NCBI GenBank assembly: GCA_052170135.1
Contig: JBQNBC010000007.1
Location: 1-64,000 of the forward strand
Reading direction: 5' to 3'
From: Wolinella sp052170135
GTDB lineage: Bacteria > Campylobacterota > Campylobacteria > Campylobacterales > Helicobacteraceae
Length of the DNA: 64,000 nt
Shown here: in pieces, positions 18,442-26,792 of the stretch
Numbering within the stretch: the first letter of the stretch is position 1
How the letters are laid out: every line of letters begins with the position of its first letter
Notes under the pieces: generated by a model
Told to the model about the DNA's origin: nothing
The model's database searches: none
What the model saw: only the letters and a program-made list of their open reading frames with translations
Program-made: the position numbers and the translations under genes

Positions 18442-19605
18442 ATGATTTTCTCAACTCCACTAAAATCAACAAGCACAAAAATTATGTTGCTTGGTAGCGG
18501 TGAGCTCGGCAAAGAGATAATCATAGAATCGCAACGCCTAGGAATTGAAACCATCGCGGTCGACAAGTATGAAAATGCCCCGGCACACGGTGTTGCACAT
18601 AGATTTTATGTAATTGATATGCAAGATTCTTCCGCACTATTAGATCTTATAAGACGTGAGAAGCCAACCTACATTCTGCCCGAAATAGAAGCGATCAATC
18701 TCGATGCACTAATCACAGCAGAACTAGAAGGCTATACTGTAATCCCATGTGCAAAAGCAGTAAGCCTAACCATGAATCGCAAGGGAATCCGCACTTTCGC
18801 TGCCGAAGAGCTTAGGGTAAAGACGAGCAAATATCGTTTTGTAAAGACATTTAATGAGCTAAAGGTTGCCGCAAGCGAGCTTGGCTTTCCATGCGTAATT
18901 AAACCAATAATGAGTAGCTCTGGACATGGTCAGAGTATATGCAAGGAAGAATCGGAATTGCATGCATGCTTTGAAGGCGCGAAAAAGGCACGTGGTAATT
19001 CTAGCGAGCTAATAGTAGAAGAGTTTATCAAATTTGACTACGAGATTACACTCCTTACGGTTAACAATGGCAATGAAATTAGTTTTTGCGACCCTATTGG
19101 TCATATTCAAAAAGATGGCGATTATATCTTCTCGTGGCAGCCGGCGAAGATGAAAAAAACAGTCCTAAAAAAGGCACAAAGAATCGCCAAAAAAGTGGTA
19201 AGCGCATTAGGAGGAAGAGGAATTTTTGGTGTAGAGTTGTTCATAAAAGGCGATAAAGTATATTTTAGTGAGGTATCGCCACGCCCACATGATACGGGCA
19301 TGGTAACGCTAATCACGCAAAACTTAAGCGAATTCGCACTTCATACAAGGGCGATTCTCGGTGCACCGATAAAAATAAAACGATTAAGCGCAGGTGCTAG
19401 TGGCGCACTAAAAGCGACACAAGAATCGAGCGAGCCGACTATTAAAATTCCAAAAAGTGCGTACAAAAAAGATTGTGATTTTAGAATCTTTGGAAAACCA
19501 GAAAGTTTCACCGGGCGACGAATGGCGGTGATACTAGCACGAGAAAAGAGTGCAAAAGATGCTCTAAAACGTGTAAAAAAGCTAATGGAAAAAGTAAGTG
19601 ATTAA
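18442..19605 (+). CDS. purT: formate-dependent phosphoribosylglycinamide formyltransferase PurT
   Basis: The 387-residue ATP-grasp enzyme makes formyl-GAR from GAR, formate and ATP in purine synthesis. It has the N-terminal dinucleotide-like loop LLGSGELGKEI, the ATP-grasp lid FPCVIKPIMSSSGHGQS, and the catalytic segment FGVELFIKGD...FSEVSPRPHDTG. Length is normal. A TATAAT at 18398-18403 may be its -10 element, and GGAAGGAA precedes the ATG. It is divergent from aroQ. Confidence 0.93.
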   Translation: MIFSTPLKSTSTKIMLLGSGELGKEIIIESQRLGIETIAVDKYENAPAHGVAHRFYVIDMQDSSALLDLIRREKPTYILPEIEAINLDALITAELEGYTVIPCAKAVSLTMNRKGIRTFAAEELRVKTSKYRFVKTFNELKVAASELGFPCVIKPIMSSSGHGQSICKEESELHACFEGAKKARGNSSELIVEEFIKFDYEITLLTVNNGNEISFCDPIGHIQKDGDYIFSWQPAKMKKTVLKKAQRIAKKVVSALGGRGIFGVELFIKGDKVYFSEVSPRPHDTGMVTLITQNLSEFALHTRAILGAPIKIKRLSAGASGALKATQESSEPTIKIPKSAYKKDCDFRIFGKPESFTGRRMAVILAREKSAKDALKRVKKLMEKVSD

Positions 19606-19633
19606 ATCCATAAAACCACATCAAGAGGTAAAA

Positions 19634-20413
19634 ATGAGTGATTTTTTAAAGATTGGAAGTCGTGAATTCAAGAGTCGGCTAATCGTAGGGAGTGGAAAAT
19701 ACAAGGATTTCAAAACAACTTTCGAGGCGACAAGAGAATCTGAAGCAGAGATAATCACAGTAGCTGTGCGACGCGTGAATATCACTAGCAAGAACGAAGA
19801 GAATCTGCTCGATTATTTTCGAGATTCTTCAGTGCAATTCCTCCCAAACTCGGCTGGTTGTACCACCGCAGAAGAGGTCATTACGCTATTTCGCTTAACA
19901 AGAGAAGCGACTGGCATTGACTTTATAAAGCTTGAGATAATAGGAGATGTTGAAAAAACACTCTATCCAGATGTCCTAGAGACGCTAAAGGCGTGTGAAA
20001 TTCTTGCTAAAGATGGTTTTAGTGTACTAGCATACACAAATGACGATCCGATAATGGCAAAACGCCTCGAAAACGCCGGAGCTAGCGCGATAATGCCACT
20101 CGCTGCACCAATAGGCAGTGGACTAGGAATTCAAAATCGTTACAATATTGTCTTTATCAAGGAAGCAATCTCGGTACCACTCATAGTCGATGCTGGCGTA
20201 GGGTGCGCTAGTGACGCAGCGATAGCCATGGAACTTGGAGCAGATGCCGTGCTAACAAATACAGCAATCGCTCAAGCACAAAATCCAATCCTAATGGCAC
20301 GCGCAATGAGAGACGCAGTTAAGGCTGGGAGAGCTAGCTATCTAGCTGGGAGAATTCCAAGAAAGCCATACGCAAGCGCAAGCTCACCACTGGAAGGAAT
20401 GGCAAAGTTTTAG
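19634..20413 (+). CDS. thiG: thiazole synthase ThiG
   Basis: This protein (259 residues from the chosen start) builds the thiazole phosphate of thiamin from 1-deoxyxylulose 5-phosphate, a glycine-derived imine and ThiS thiocarboxylate. It has the N-terminal KIGSREFKSRLIVGSGKY, the catalytic Lys in FIKLEIIGD, and C-terminal VDAGVGCASDAAIAMELGAD. I use the ATG at 19634, preceded by AAGAGGTAAAA, rather than an in-frame start 36 bases upstream that overlaps purT. No other thi gene is nearby. Confidence 0.93.
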   Translation: MSDFLKIGSREFKSRLIVGSGKYKDFKTTFEATRESEAEIITVAVRRVNITSKNEENLLDYFRDSSVQFLPNSAGCTTAEEVITLFRLTREATGIDFIKLEIIGDVEKTLYPDVLETLKACEILAKDGFSVLAYTNDDPIMAKRLENAGASAIMPLAAPIGSGLGIQNRYNIVFIKEAISVPLIVDAGVGCASDAAIAMELGADAVLTNTAIAQAQNPILMARAMRDAVKAGRASYLAGRIPRKPYASASSPLEGMAKF

Positions 20414-20964
20414 GAACTTATTTTACATCACTGTGTGCTTGAGCGGTTCCAAAGCACACTGGTGTATGCCTTATTTGTTGTGATGCTTTGAGAATCCCGC
20501 AATGTGTTCTTTGAGCCGAAGTAAATTACAAATTACAATAGCCGTCTACAAACAAGCGATATTTTTCCACTTTGACATGGCTTAAAGCGACATATTTTAA
20601 AGCACTAGCCGGACTCGTGCGCAATGCCTTGACAGAATGTGTATTGCATGCAGGTAATTTTATAGCTCTACTGCTTTTTTCAAAAAAACAGTAACTTAAT
20701 GATAATTTAAGGTAATCTTTAAAGTGATGTAGTAAAATCGCAGAAAGATAAGAATAATTATTGTGATTAAAGCAAAAATCAATAGATCGCATAAGTAATG
20801 ATATAAATTGTGGAGAATCTTATATGGATTCCTTGTGTGTAAATCTTGAATAAGGAGGGTGGTAACTAGGTAATCACAGGTGTGGAGGCTCTAAAGAATA
20901 GAGGCTCTCTTGTTTGCGAGAATCTCGCCATTTTACTATTTTAAATAAAACTAAGGAGTTCATC
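20414..20964. promoter_or_regulatory. gene-free stretch with likely leader of the DUF4198 gene
   Basis: No convincing gene lies here. The last 150 bases look like a promoter plus leader. A TATAAA-type -10 sits near 20809, followed by a possible nine-residue leader peptide at 20824..20853 (MDSLCVNLE) that ends directly before GGAGGGTGG. A GAGGCTCT direct repeat (about 20886-20912) follows, and part of it could form a small CTCTA/TAGAG hairpin. I match none of this to a known riboswitch. All of this is tentative. Confidence 0.3.
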
Positions 20965-21786
20965 ATGACAAAAGGTATTATCAAGCTTGCGCTAATCTCT
21001 TCAGTTGCCGCGACTAGCGCACTGGCTCACTTCCAAATGCTCTACACACCAAATATGGCACTCGAGCAAGGTCAAACCATACAGCTTCGCCACGTGTTCA
21101 CGCACCCATTCTCAGATGAGCACACTATGGATATGGGCAAGCAACACGACACCAAAGATCTGCTACCAGTTGAGGAGTTTTTTGTCATCCATAAAGAGAA
21201 AAAGACAGATCTAAAAGATACGCTAAAAAGCATTGAATTCAAAGGAAATCACAATAGTGGAAAAGGATTCTCATCTGAGTATAAGGCGCGAACGCTAGGA
21301 GATCATATACTTGTATTAGTGCCGGCTCCATACTTTGAAGAGGGCGAAGGCTCATACATCCAGCAAATCACAAAAACTATCGTGAATGTCGCTGGTGCGC
21401 CAACTGACTGGGATGCAGAGCTAGGACTAAAGGCTGAAATCGTACCCCTAACAAAACCATATGCGATCTGGGAAGGTGGTAGCTTTACAGGAATCGTGAA
21501 GTCAAATGGCAAACCAGTGCCAAATGCTGAAATTGAAGTCGAATATCTAAACAGAAGCGTGGATATCAAAGAAAATAAAATGGGTAAAAGTAAAGTAAAA
21601 GCACCTCAAGATGCATTTGTGACAATGACAATCAAAGCAAACGAGCAAGGTGAATTTACTTTTGCGCTTCCTAAGGCTGGATTCTGGGGCTTTGCGGCAC
21701 TTGGTGTTGGGGCTGACAAAGAATACAAAGGTAAAGAACTAAGCCAAGATGCTATCATCTGGGTAGAAGCTAAGCCTATGAAATAA
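20965..21786 (+). CDS. secreted DUF4198 protein, candidate periplasmic metal-uptake component
   Basis: The 273-residue protein has a cleavable signal peptide (about residues 1-20, ending TSALA). The mature N-terminus begins HFQMLYTP, which leaves a histidine at or near residue 1, typical of DUF4198. Further family features are LRHVFTHPFSDEHTMDMG, rich in His and Met, and a C-terminal Ig-like region (KPVPNAEIEVEYLN and later). DUF4198 proteins accompany nickel or cobalt importers in many bacteria, but no importer is adjacent, so the metal link is inference. AAGGAG precedes the ATG, and a strong terminator follows directly. Confidence 0.75.
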   Translation: MTKGIIKLALISSVAATSALAHFQMLYTPNMALEQGQTIQLRHVFTHPFSDEHTMDMGKQHDTKDLLPVEEFFVIHKEKKTDLKDTLKSIEFKGNHNSGKGFSSEYKARTLGDHILVLVPAPYFEEGEGSYIQQITKTIVNVAGAPTDWDAELGLKAEIVPLTKPYAIWEGGSFTGIVKSNGKPVPNAEIEVEYLNRSVDIKENKMGKSKVKAPQDAFVTMTIKANEQGEFTFALPKAGFWGFAALGVGADKEYKGKELSQDAIIWVEAKPMK

Positions 21787-21790
21787 CAAA

Positions 21791-21830
21791 AAATACGGGG
21801 AATCGTAAATATATACGATTCCCCGTATTT
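21791..21830 (+). terminator. strong hairpin terminator after the DUF4198 gene
   Basis: A perfect 17-base inverted repeat (21791-21807 pairing with 21814-21830) surrounds a six-base loop. The A-rich left arm and T-rich right arm (CCCCGTATTT) suit an intrinsic terminator acting in both directions. The stem contains GAATCGTA, also found in the stem at 51079-51111. Confidence 0.85.
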
Positions 21831-21872
21831 AGGATACGTTATTTAATGGTCTTTTTAACGTATCGCCAAATC

Positions 21873-21901
21873 TTGACAAAGGCATATTATTGCAATATAA
21901 T
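21873..21901 (+). promoter_or_regulatory. consensus sigma-70 promoter of the tRNA cluster
   Basis: TTGACA at 21873-21878 and TATAAT at 21896-21901 are separated by exactly 17 bases, a perfect match to the housekeeping promoter consensus. It lies about 30 bases upstream of tRNA-Pro, so it very likely drives the four tRNA genes. Confidence 0.85.
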
Positions 21902-21930
21902 CTCGCCTCTAAGTTACAATTCATTCATGT

Positions 21931-22008
<78 letters not shown>

Positions 22009-22036
22009 TTCTTATTTCTAAATTTATTTTATATGT

Positions 22037-22114
22037 GGTGGGTGTAGCTCAGTCGGTTAGAGCATCAGATTGTGGTCCTGAGGGTCGTGGGTTCGATTCC
22101 CATCACCCACCCCA
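22037..22114 (+). tRNA. tRNA-His (anticodon GTG)
   Basis: The acceptor is eight base pairs long (GGTGGGTG with CACCCACC), showing the extra G-1 typical of tRNA-His. The anticodon loop TTGTGGT carries GTG, and CCA is encoded. The anticodon stem TCAGA/CCTGA has an A31-C39 mismatch next to the loop; the C is at 22077. Confidence 0.93.
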
Positions 22115-22128
22115 TTTAAAATTTATTT

Positions 22129-22205
22129 GCGTTCATAGCTCAATTGGATAGAGCATCAGACTTCGGATCTGAGGGTTGGGGGTTCGACTCCCTCTGAGCG
22201 CACCA
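22129..22205 (+). tRNA. tRNA-Arg (anticodon TCG)
   Basis: Acceptor GCGTTCA pairs with TGAGCGC. The anticodon stem TCAGA/TCTGA closes loop CTTCGGA, giving anticodon TCG with G37, as expected for reading CGN codons. CCA is encoded. Confidence 0.94.
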
Positions 22206-22231
22206 CTTTTATGTATACCCCTGCATATTGT

Positions 22232-22308
22232 GCGCCCGTAGCTCAGCTGGATAGAGCAACAGCCTTCTAAGCCGTAGGTCTCAGGTTCGAGTCCTGACGG
22301 GCGTACCA
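22232..22308 (+). tRNA. tRNA-Arg (anticodon TCT)
   Basis: Acceptor GCGCCCG pairs with CGGGCGT (one G-T pair). The anticodon loop CTTCTAA gives TCT with A37, reading AGA and AGG. CCA is encoded. It is the last tRNA of the cluster, and I see no strong terminator hairpin right after it. Confidence 0.94.
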
Positions 22309-22774
22309 CTACACGCAATTTAAAAATGGAATTTAAATCCAAATAATAGTAGCATCAAGCTTCTCTTAGAAAAAAATACTAAAGATAAGAAATCTATCAA
22401 GTTGTAAATAAGCAAACTAGAGCTTTTAACACAAAAATATCAAAATATAACTCTTGTGGCTATACAATGTGCAACAAATCAAGTACTGTAAGTTTTTCAC
22501 AATATAAATACCACACCAAATAGTGTCAAAACAACTACAACCACAATAAACATCACTATGTAAAACTTAAATATCCGCAAGTTTCTCTGATAACAGTTTT
22601 CGTCAACGTATAAAGAGCACACTTGGGGCAATGTGTAAATTTGACTTTTATCAGGATTGACCTACAATTTTGTAGTAAATGCGCAGAAGTTTAAAAATAC
22701 AAGAAGAATAAAGCGCAACAAAAGGATTAAATCCAACTGCAGCGCCACTCAAATCTAGAAACCAACACAGCTAA
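22309..22774. other. gene-free stretch with a possible small membrane-protein relic
   Basis: On the minus strand, 22497..22661 is open for 55 codons and ends with a convincing hydrophobic helix (FKFYIVMFIVVVVVLTLFG) just before the stop. There is no early ATG or clear ribosome site, and another phase just upstream also reads protein-like. This could be the 3' end of a frameshifted gene or a small protein using a TTG or GTG start. I recognise no family. Confidence 0.3.
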
Positions 22775-24760
22775 CTAAAATTTGCGCTTTCTTGTCTCCT
22801 CAATTAAATCGTTTGCCTTGCTAAAAACATCTCTTGCTAGTAGCTCATTTTGCTCGGCGATTCCCGCATTTTTCTGCACAGCCATATCTATTTGTTGCAC
22901 AGATGATGCGATTTGCGAGATTCCTAGCGTCTGCTCATTTATCGTTTCCCCGACTTCATTTAGCGACTGCGCCAGCACATTCGTGTTTGCTTCAATTTCG
23001 CCAAGTGATTTTTGCGTGCGTTCTGCTAGCTTTCGAACCTCATCAGCGACGACGGCAAAGCCTCTACCATGCTCACCAGCACGCGCTGCTTCGATAGCTG
23101 CGTTTAGGGCTAGGAGATTTGTCTGATCTGCAATATCTCGGATAACCACGATAATTCCCTTTATCTCCTCACTCTGACGAACTATATCAATAGCACGATC
23201 ATTTACACTATTCATCCTTTGTGTCATCTGTTCTAATGTCGCGCTAGCTTGTTCAAGTGCTCTCGCCTGCTCCTGTGTACTTTGAGATAGATTCTGCATT
23301 GAACTTTGGAGCGCGTCAGATTGTGATTTCAGCATTTCACCAGTACGGAGTATTTCGTGCAGTATATTTGATATGGTATCCGCGAGCCTATTTATAGAGT
23401 CAGAGATTTTAGCCTGATCATCTATGCGCGGTGTAAAGTCACCAGCAGAATACGAGCCTAGTACGCCCTCAAGCTCTGAGAGCTCCTTGCAAACGACATT
23501 TTCCAGCTCTTTTTGCAACAAACCTAGCACTTCTTGTAGCTCGGCTAAGCTTTTTGTCTGGCTGCTAGCTAAAAATTGTCTATCAAAATGCCCATCACCA
23601 AGATTCTTAGCAAAACTCTTAGCCTCATCAATAAAGTGTCGATCGTCTTCTAATACTTTTTGTGTCTTATCTATGCTCGTATTTATTGCATGCGCCATTC
23701 TGCCTAGCTCATCAGATGAGCGCAACCCTATTGGCTTTACATTGCTTGATTCGTTATTGATAAATGAAAAAAATGAGTGAAGAGCACATTCGATTGCCGA
23801 TAAATTAACAATTATATAGCGACCTATCACAGCTGATATAACAAGTGAAAGCACACCAAACACAATTGCCACTACAAGCGAAATATAGTAACGTGTTCTA
23901 AAATCCTCATACAATCCTATGCTTTGCGACACTATAGAATCGAGCAACATAACCTCAAGCTCGCGCTGAAGGTCAATAACACCACTCATCGCACCAAACC
24001 ACACGTCAGCATCGATTCCTAGTGCAGTATCTCCATTGTGCGATAATGTGCGATATACCATATCATTCACGCTAGCATAGACGCTACTGGATCTAATTTT
24101 ACTATTATAAATATCACCAAACTCGCTCTTAGACACCTGCAAAAGTTGCTTCTCGCTTGCTCCGATTCTTGAGTTTAACTCCACCAATTTAAAGCGAGAA
24201 TCAAGCGTAAGATTATCCTGGCTAAAGACTGCATTTAGCGTGGCTCTAAGCTGCCCACTAAGCTCCTTTAGGCGCGAGAGCTGGAGATATGTTTGCGCAT
24301 CACCTTGCGTCTCTTGCGAGGCATCACGTATCTTACGTGCAATCACGCCCATAAGAGAATCGATTATCATAGTGTAACTCCTAGCTATATCAGAGGCTGG
24401 TGCCTTTTGATCCACAATCTGATGGGATGCACCAAGAGAAACATCACTCGCAATAAAAGAATCAACACTACCAAGCTCAGAGAGAGCCCGCTGAGTCTCT
24501 GTGCGTTGCTTTTGTATGATATCAAATGAAGATCCGCCATTTACATACCCTACGCTTAGACCACGCTCACGTTGTAGCTCATGTATTAGATTTCCTATAG
24601 CGCGTATGGTGCGTGCCTCAGATAGCGACTGGCTAGCATTATTCATCGTTGTTTTGAGTGCATAAATTTCAAGTGAAGCAAAAACAATCAACGCAACAAA
24701 TGGAAAGAATAAGATGAGTAGCATTTTGTTCTTTATGCTGAGATTGGATACTAAATACAT
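22775..24760 (-). CDS. methyl-accepting chemotaxis protein with NIT-type sensor domain
   Basis: This 661-residue receptor has a first membrane helix (about 11-30) and a large periplasmic all-helical region. That region starts TIRAIGNLIHELQRERGLSVGYV, the hallmark of the nitrate/nitrite-sensing (NIT) domain. A second helix near 295-318, HAMP-type linkers (about 320-470) and the signalling domain with DIADQTNLLALNAAIEAARAG follow. The ligand is not proven. A TATAAT on the minus strand at 24796-24801 and AAAGG before the ATG look like its promoter and ribosome site. It has no C-terminal CheR-binding pentapeptide. Confidence 0.9.
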   Translation of the reverse strand: MYLVSNLSIKNKMLLILFFPFVALIVFASLEIYALKTTMNNASQSLSEARTIRAIGNLIHELQRERGLSVGYVNGGSSFDIIQKQRTETQRALSELGSVDSFIASDVSLGASHQIVDQKAPASDIARSYTMIIDSLMGVIARKIRDASQETQGDAQTYLQLSRLKELSGQLRATLNAVFSQDNLTLDSRFKLVELNSRIGASEKQLLQVSKSEFGDIYNSKIRSSSVYASVNDMVYRTLSHNGDTALGIDADVWFGAMSGVIDLQRELEVMLLDSIVSQSIGLYEDFRTRYYISLVVAIVFGVLSLVISAVIGRYIIVNLSAIECALHSFFSFINNESSNVKPIGLRSSDELGRMAHAINTSIDKTQKVLEDDRHFIDEAKSFAKNLGDGHFDRQFLASSQTKSLAELQEVLGLLQKELENVVCKELSELEGVLGSYSAGDFTPRIDDQAKISDSINRLADTISNILHEILRTGEMLKSQSDALQSSMQNLSQSTQEQARALEQASATLEQMTQRMNSVNDRAIDIVRQSEEIKGIIVVIRDIADQTNLLALNAAIEAARAGEHGRGFAVVADEVRKLAERTQKSLGEIEANTNVLAQSLNEVGETINEQTLGISQIASSVQQIDMAVQKNAGIAEQNELLARDVFSKANDLIEETRKRKF

Positions 24761-24912
24761 AAAAGTAGCCTTTTATTAGTTTGTAAAATTGTGAAATTAT
24801 ATCAATAAAATATTTGAATAATATAGCCACAAACCCATAAAATAGCGTGCTACGAGTATTTCTAAAATTTGGTTATGATAGAATTAAGTTAAACTTTTTA
24901 CAAGGGTTTCAA

Positions 24913-26298
24913 ATGCATATACGTCCAAAAATAGCCATCATTGGCGCTGGGGCTAGCGGGCTAATGGCGGCTATAACGGCTATGGGCGGTGCTAGTGTCA
25001 CAATTTTTGAGCAAAACTCTACGCCAGCTAAAAAGCTCCTAGCTACCGGTAATGGAAGATGCAATATAACAAATAAAAACATACGTGCTAGCGACTATAT
25101 AAGCACATGTCGTGACGATTCTTTCCAAGGTAGCCGGCAAGGAAATAAAGAAAAATCGATAAAAAATCACGAAGAATACAACATAGATTCTTGCCAACAA
25201 GGAGTATTAAATACAAAAACAAAAAGCTATATCAACTATGGAGAATCCAGCTTTGCACTCGATATTTTAGAGCAATTTGGGTTTGATGATTTCATGGAAT
25301 TCTGTCGCATCATCGCCCTGCCACTAAGCATCAAAAACGATGGCCGCTGCTATCCGCTTACAAATGAAGCAAAATCTGTTCAAATGGCACTTGTAGACAC
25401 TGCCATGGCTGGTGGAGTTGAAATTTTATGCGATACAAAAATAGTTTCACTTGAATATAAAAATAAAAAATGGAATCTAATAAGCCAATCAAAAGAATAC
25501 TTTAAAAAATATGACTTTGTGATACTAGCTACAGGGTCAAATGCAGCCCCTCAACTAGGAGGTGGGGAAGCTGGATATGCGATAGCAAGAAGCCTTGGGC
25601 ATATTATAGAGCCACTTTTTCCTGCACTTGTGCAGTTGCATTTAGATTCTCCGCTCGCACAAAGGCTAGCAGGCGTAAAATGCGATGGAATCGCAAAAGT
25701 ATTTGTAAATGGCAAGCTTTCTGATTGCGCTAGTGGCGATCTGCTTTTTACAAGCTATGGTATCTCTGGCTTTGCGATTTTAGATGTCTCTAATAGCGCG
25801 TCTATAGCACTTATGGCTGGTCAGAAAGTAGAAATCGAGCTTGATGTCATACCAAATATATCGCCTGATGAGCTCATAAATATGGCAGTTAGCACAATGT
25901 CTAGCATGCCATCGCGCACGCTGCTTTCACTGCTTGGCTCGATAATATCACCAAAAATCGCTAATGCAATTCTCAAAAATAGAGAAATAAAACCAGAAAT
26001 ATATCTAAAAAATTGCGATACAAAGCTACTTTTATCCATTTTCAAAGAGCTAAAAGCATGGAGATTTCGCATAGTAGATACACATGGATTTAAGCACGCA
26101 GAAGTAAGTGGCGGTGGAGTATCGTTGCATGAAATAGACTCAAAAACAATGGAATCTAAACTTGTGAATGGGCTATATATAGTCGGCGAAATACTCGATG
26201 TAACCGGTAAACGTGGCGGATATAACTTAGCTTTTGCTTGGGCTAGTGGCGTGGTCGCGGCACGTGCGTGTCTTGATAGATTTCTTGAAAATAAATAG
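24913..26298 (+). CDS. HI0933-family FAD-dependent oxidoreductase (BaiN-like)
   Basis: The 461-residue flavoprotein has the FAD loop IIGAGASGLMAA at residue 9, the family motif KLLATGNGRCNITN near 41, and C-terminal VTGKRGGYNLAFAWASG. Its physiological substrate is not established. Relative to typical members it carries about 45 extra, polar, Lys/Asn/Gln-rich residues between roughly 62 and 110. I start at the ATG at 24913, six residues before the FAD strand. A second family member is at 38455-39672. Confidence 0.85.
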   Translation: MHIRPKIAIIGAGASGLMAAITAMGGASVTIFEQNSTPAKKLLATGNGRCNITNKNIRASDYISTCRDDSFQGSRQGNKEKSIKNHEEYNIDSCQQGVLNTKTKSYINYGESSFALDILEQFGFDDFMEFCRIIALPLSIKNDGRCYPLTNEAKSVQMALVDTAMAGGVEILCDTKIVSLEYKNKKWNLISQSKEYFKKYDFVILATGSNAAPQLGGGEAGYAIARSLGHIIEPLFPALVQLHLDSPLAQRLAGVKCDGIAKVFVNGKLSDCASGDLLFTSYGISGFAILDVSNSASIALMAGQKVEIELDVIPNISPDELINMAVSTMSSMPSRTLLSLLGSIISPKIANAILKNREIKPEIYLKNCDTKLLLSIFKELKAWRFRIVDTHGFKHAEVSGGGVSLHEIDSKTMESKLVNGLYIVGEILDVTGKRGGYNLAFAWASGVVAARACLDRFLENK

Positions 26299-26340
26299 AA
26301 ACGACCAAAATACAAATTGGTCTCCGCATACAAGGTAAGA

Positions 26341-26385
26341 ATCAAGATGGATTTCCTGCCTTAATTTTAAGGAATCCATCTTGAT
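26341..26385 (+). terminator. hairpin terminator after the HI0933-family gene
   Basis: A 13-base perfect inverted repeat (26341-26353 with 26373-26385), extended by three further pairs after a one-base bulge, closes a loop of about 12 bases. It lies 42 bases after the stop codon. The T-tract after the stem is weak, so termination strength is uncertain. Confidence 0.6.
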
Positions 26386-26792
26386 ATATGGACACGAGAG
26401 TTCTTGTATAATCTTTCAAAAATCCAAAAACTCCTTTTTATAGTACAAATGTCACGTGAAGTTAATTTTTATCTCAATCTACACATCGTTTTAAAAAAAT
26501 AATTTGCGAGCCTGCATGCATTAACACATAAAATAATCACACAAAGAATTCGCAGATGGAAATTTATTTAGAAGCAGGCATTGGCTTATGTCTTTTATGA
26601 GTGTATGGGCTTGCGAGATAAAGCTGAATGGCTAAAATAGGCTTAGCTAAAAAAATAAGATTTGATACTTTGGGCAATGCTATACAAAATATATTTTTCA
26701 AGCTTGCAAAAATAACACATTTGGATTATATGCAGTGATTTTAGATCTTGCACTAAGATTCTCAAAGCGAGGATCTAAGTGCAGGTCAAATT
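26386..26792. other. gene-free stretch with terminator-like repeat
   Basis: There is no intact gene. A near-perfect inverted repeat (26749-26759 with 26773-26783, one mismatch) lies just past the end of the downstream chemoreceptor gene and may terminate it. The plus strand at about 26571-26637 reads KQALAYVFYECMGLRDKAEW before a stop and directly after another, so it may be a relic of coding sequence, but I recognise nothing. Confidence 0.3.

Noticed and set aside
20820..20964. Known metal or cobalamin riboswitch before the DUF4198 gene
   Set aside because: I could not match the conserved bases of any riboswitch I know, so I report only an unassigned leader.
25821..26345. A 174-codon minus-strand frame opposite the HI0933-family gene
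   Set aside because: It shadows a gene with clear FAD motifs and has no start site or family of its own.
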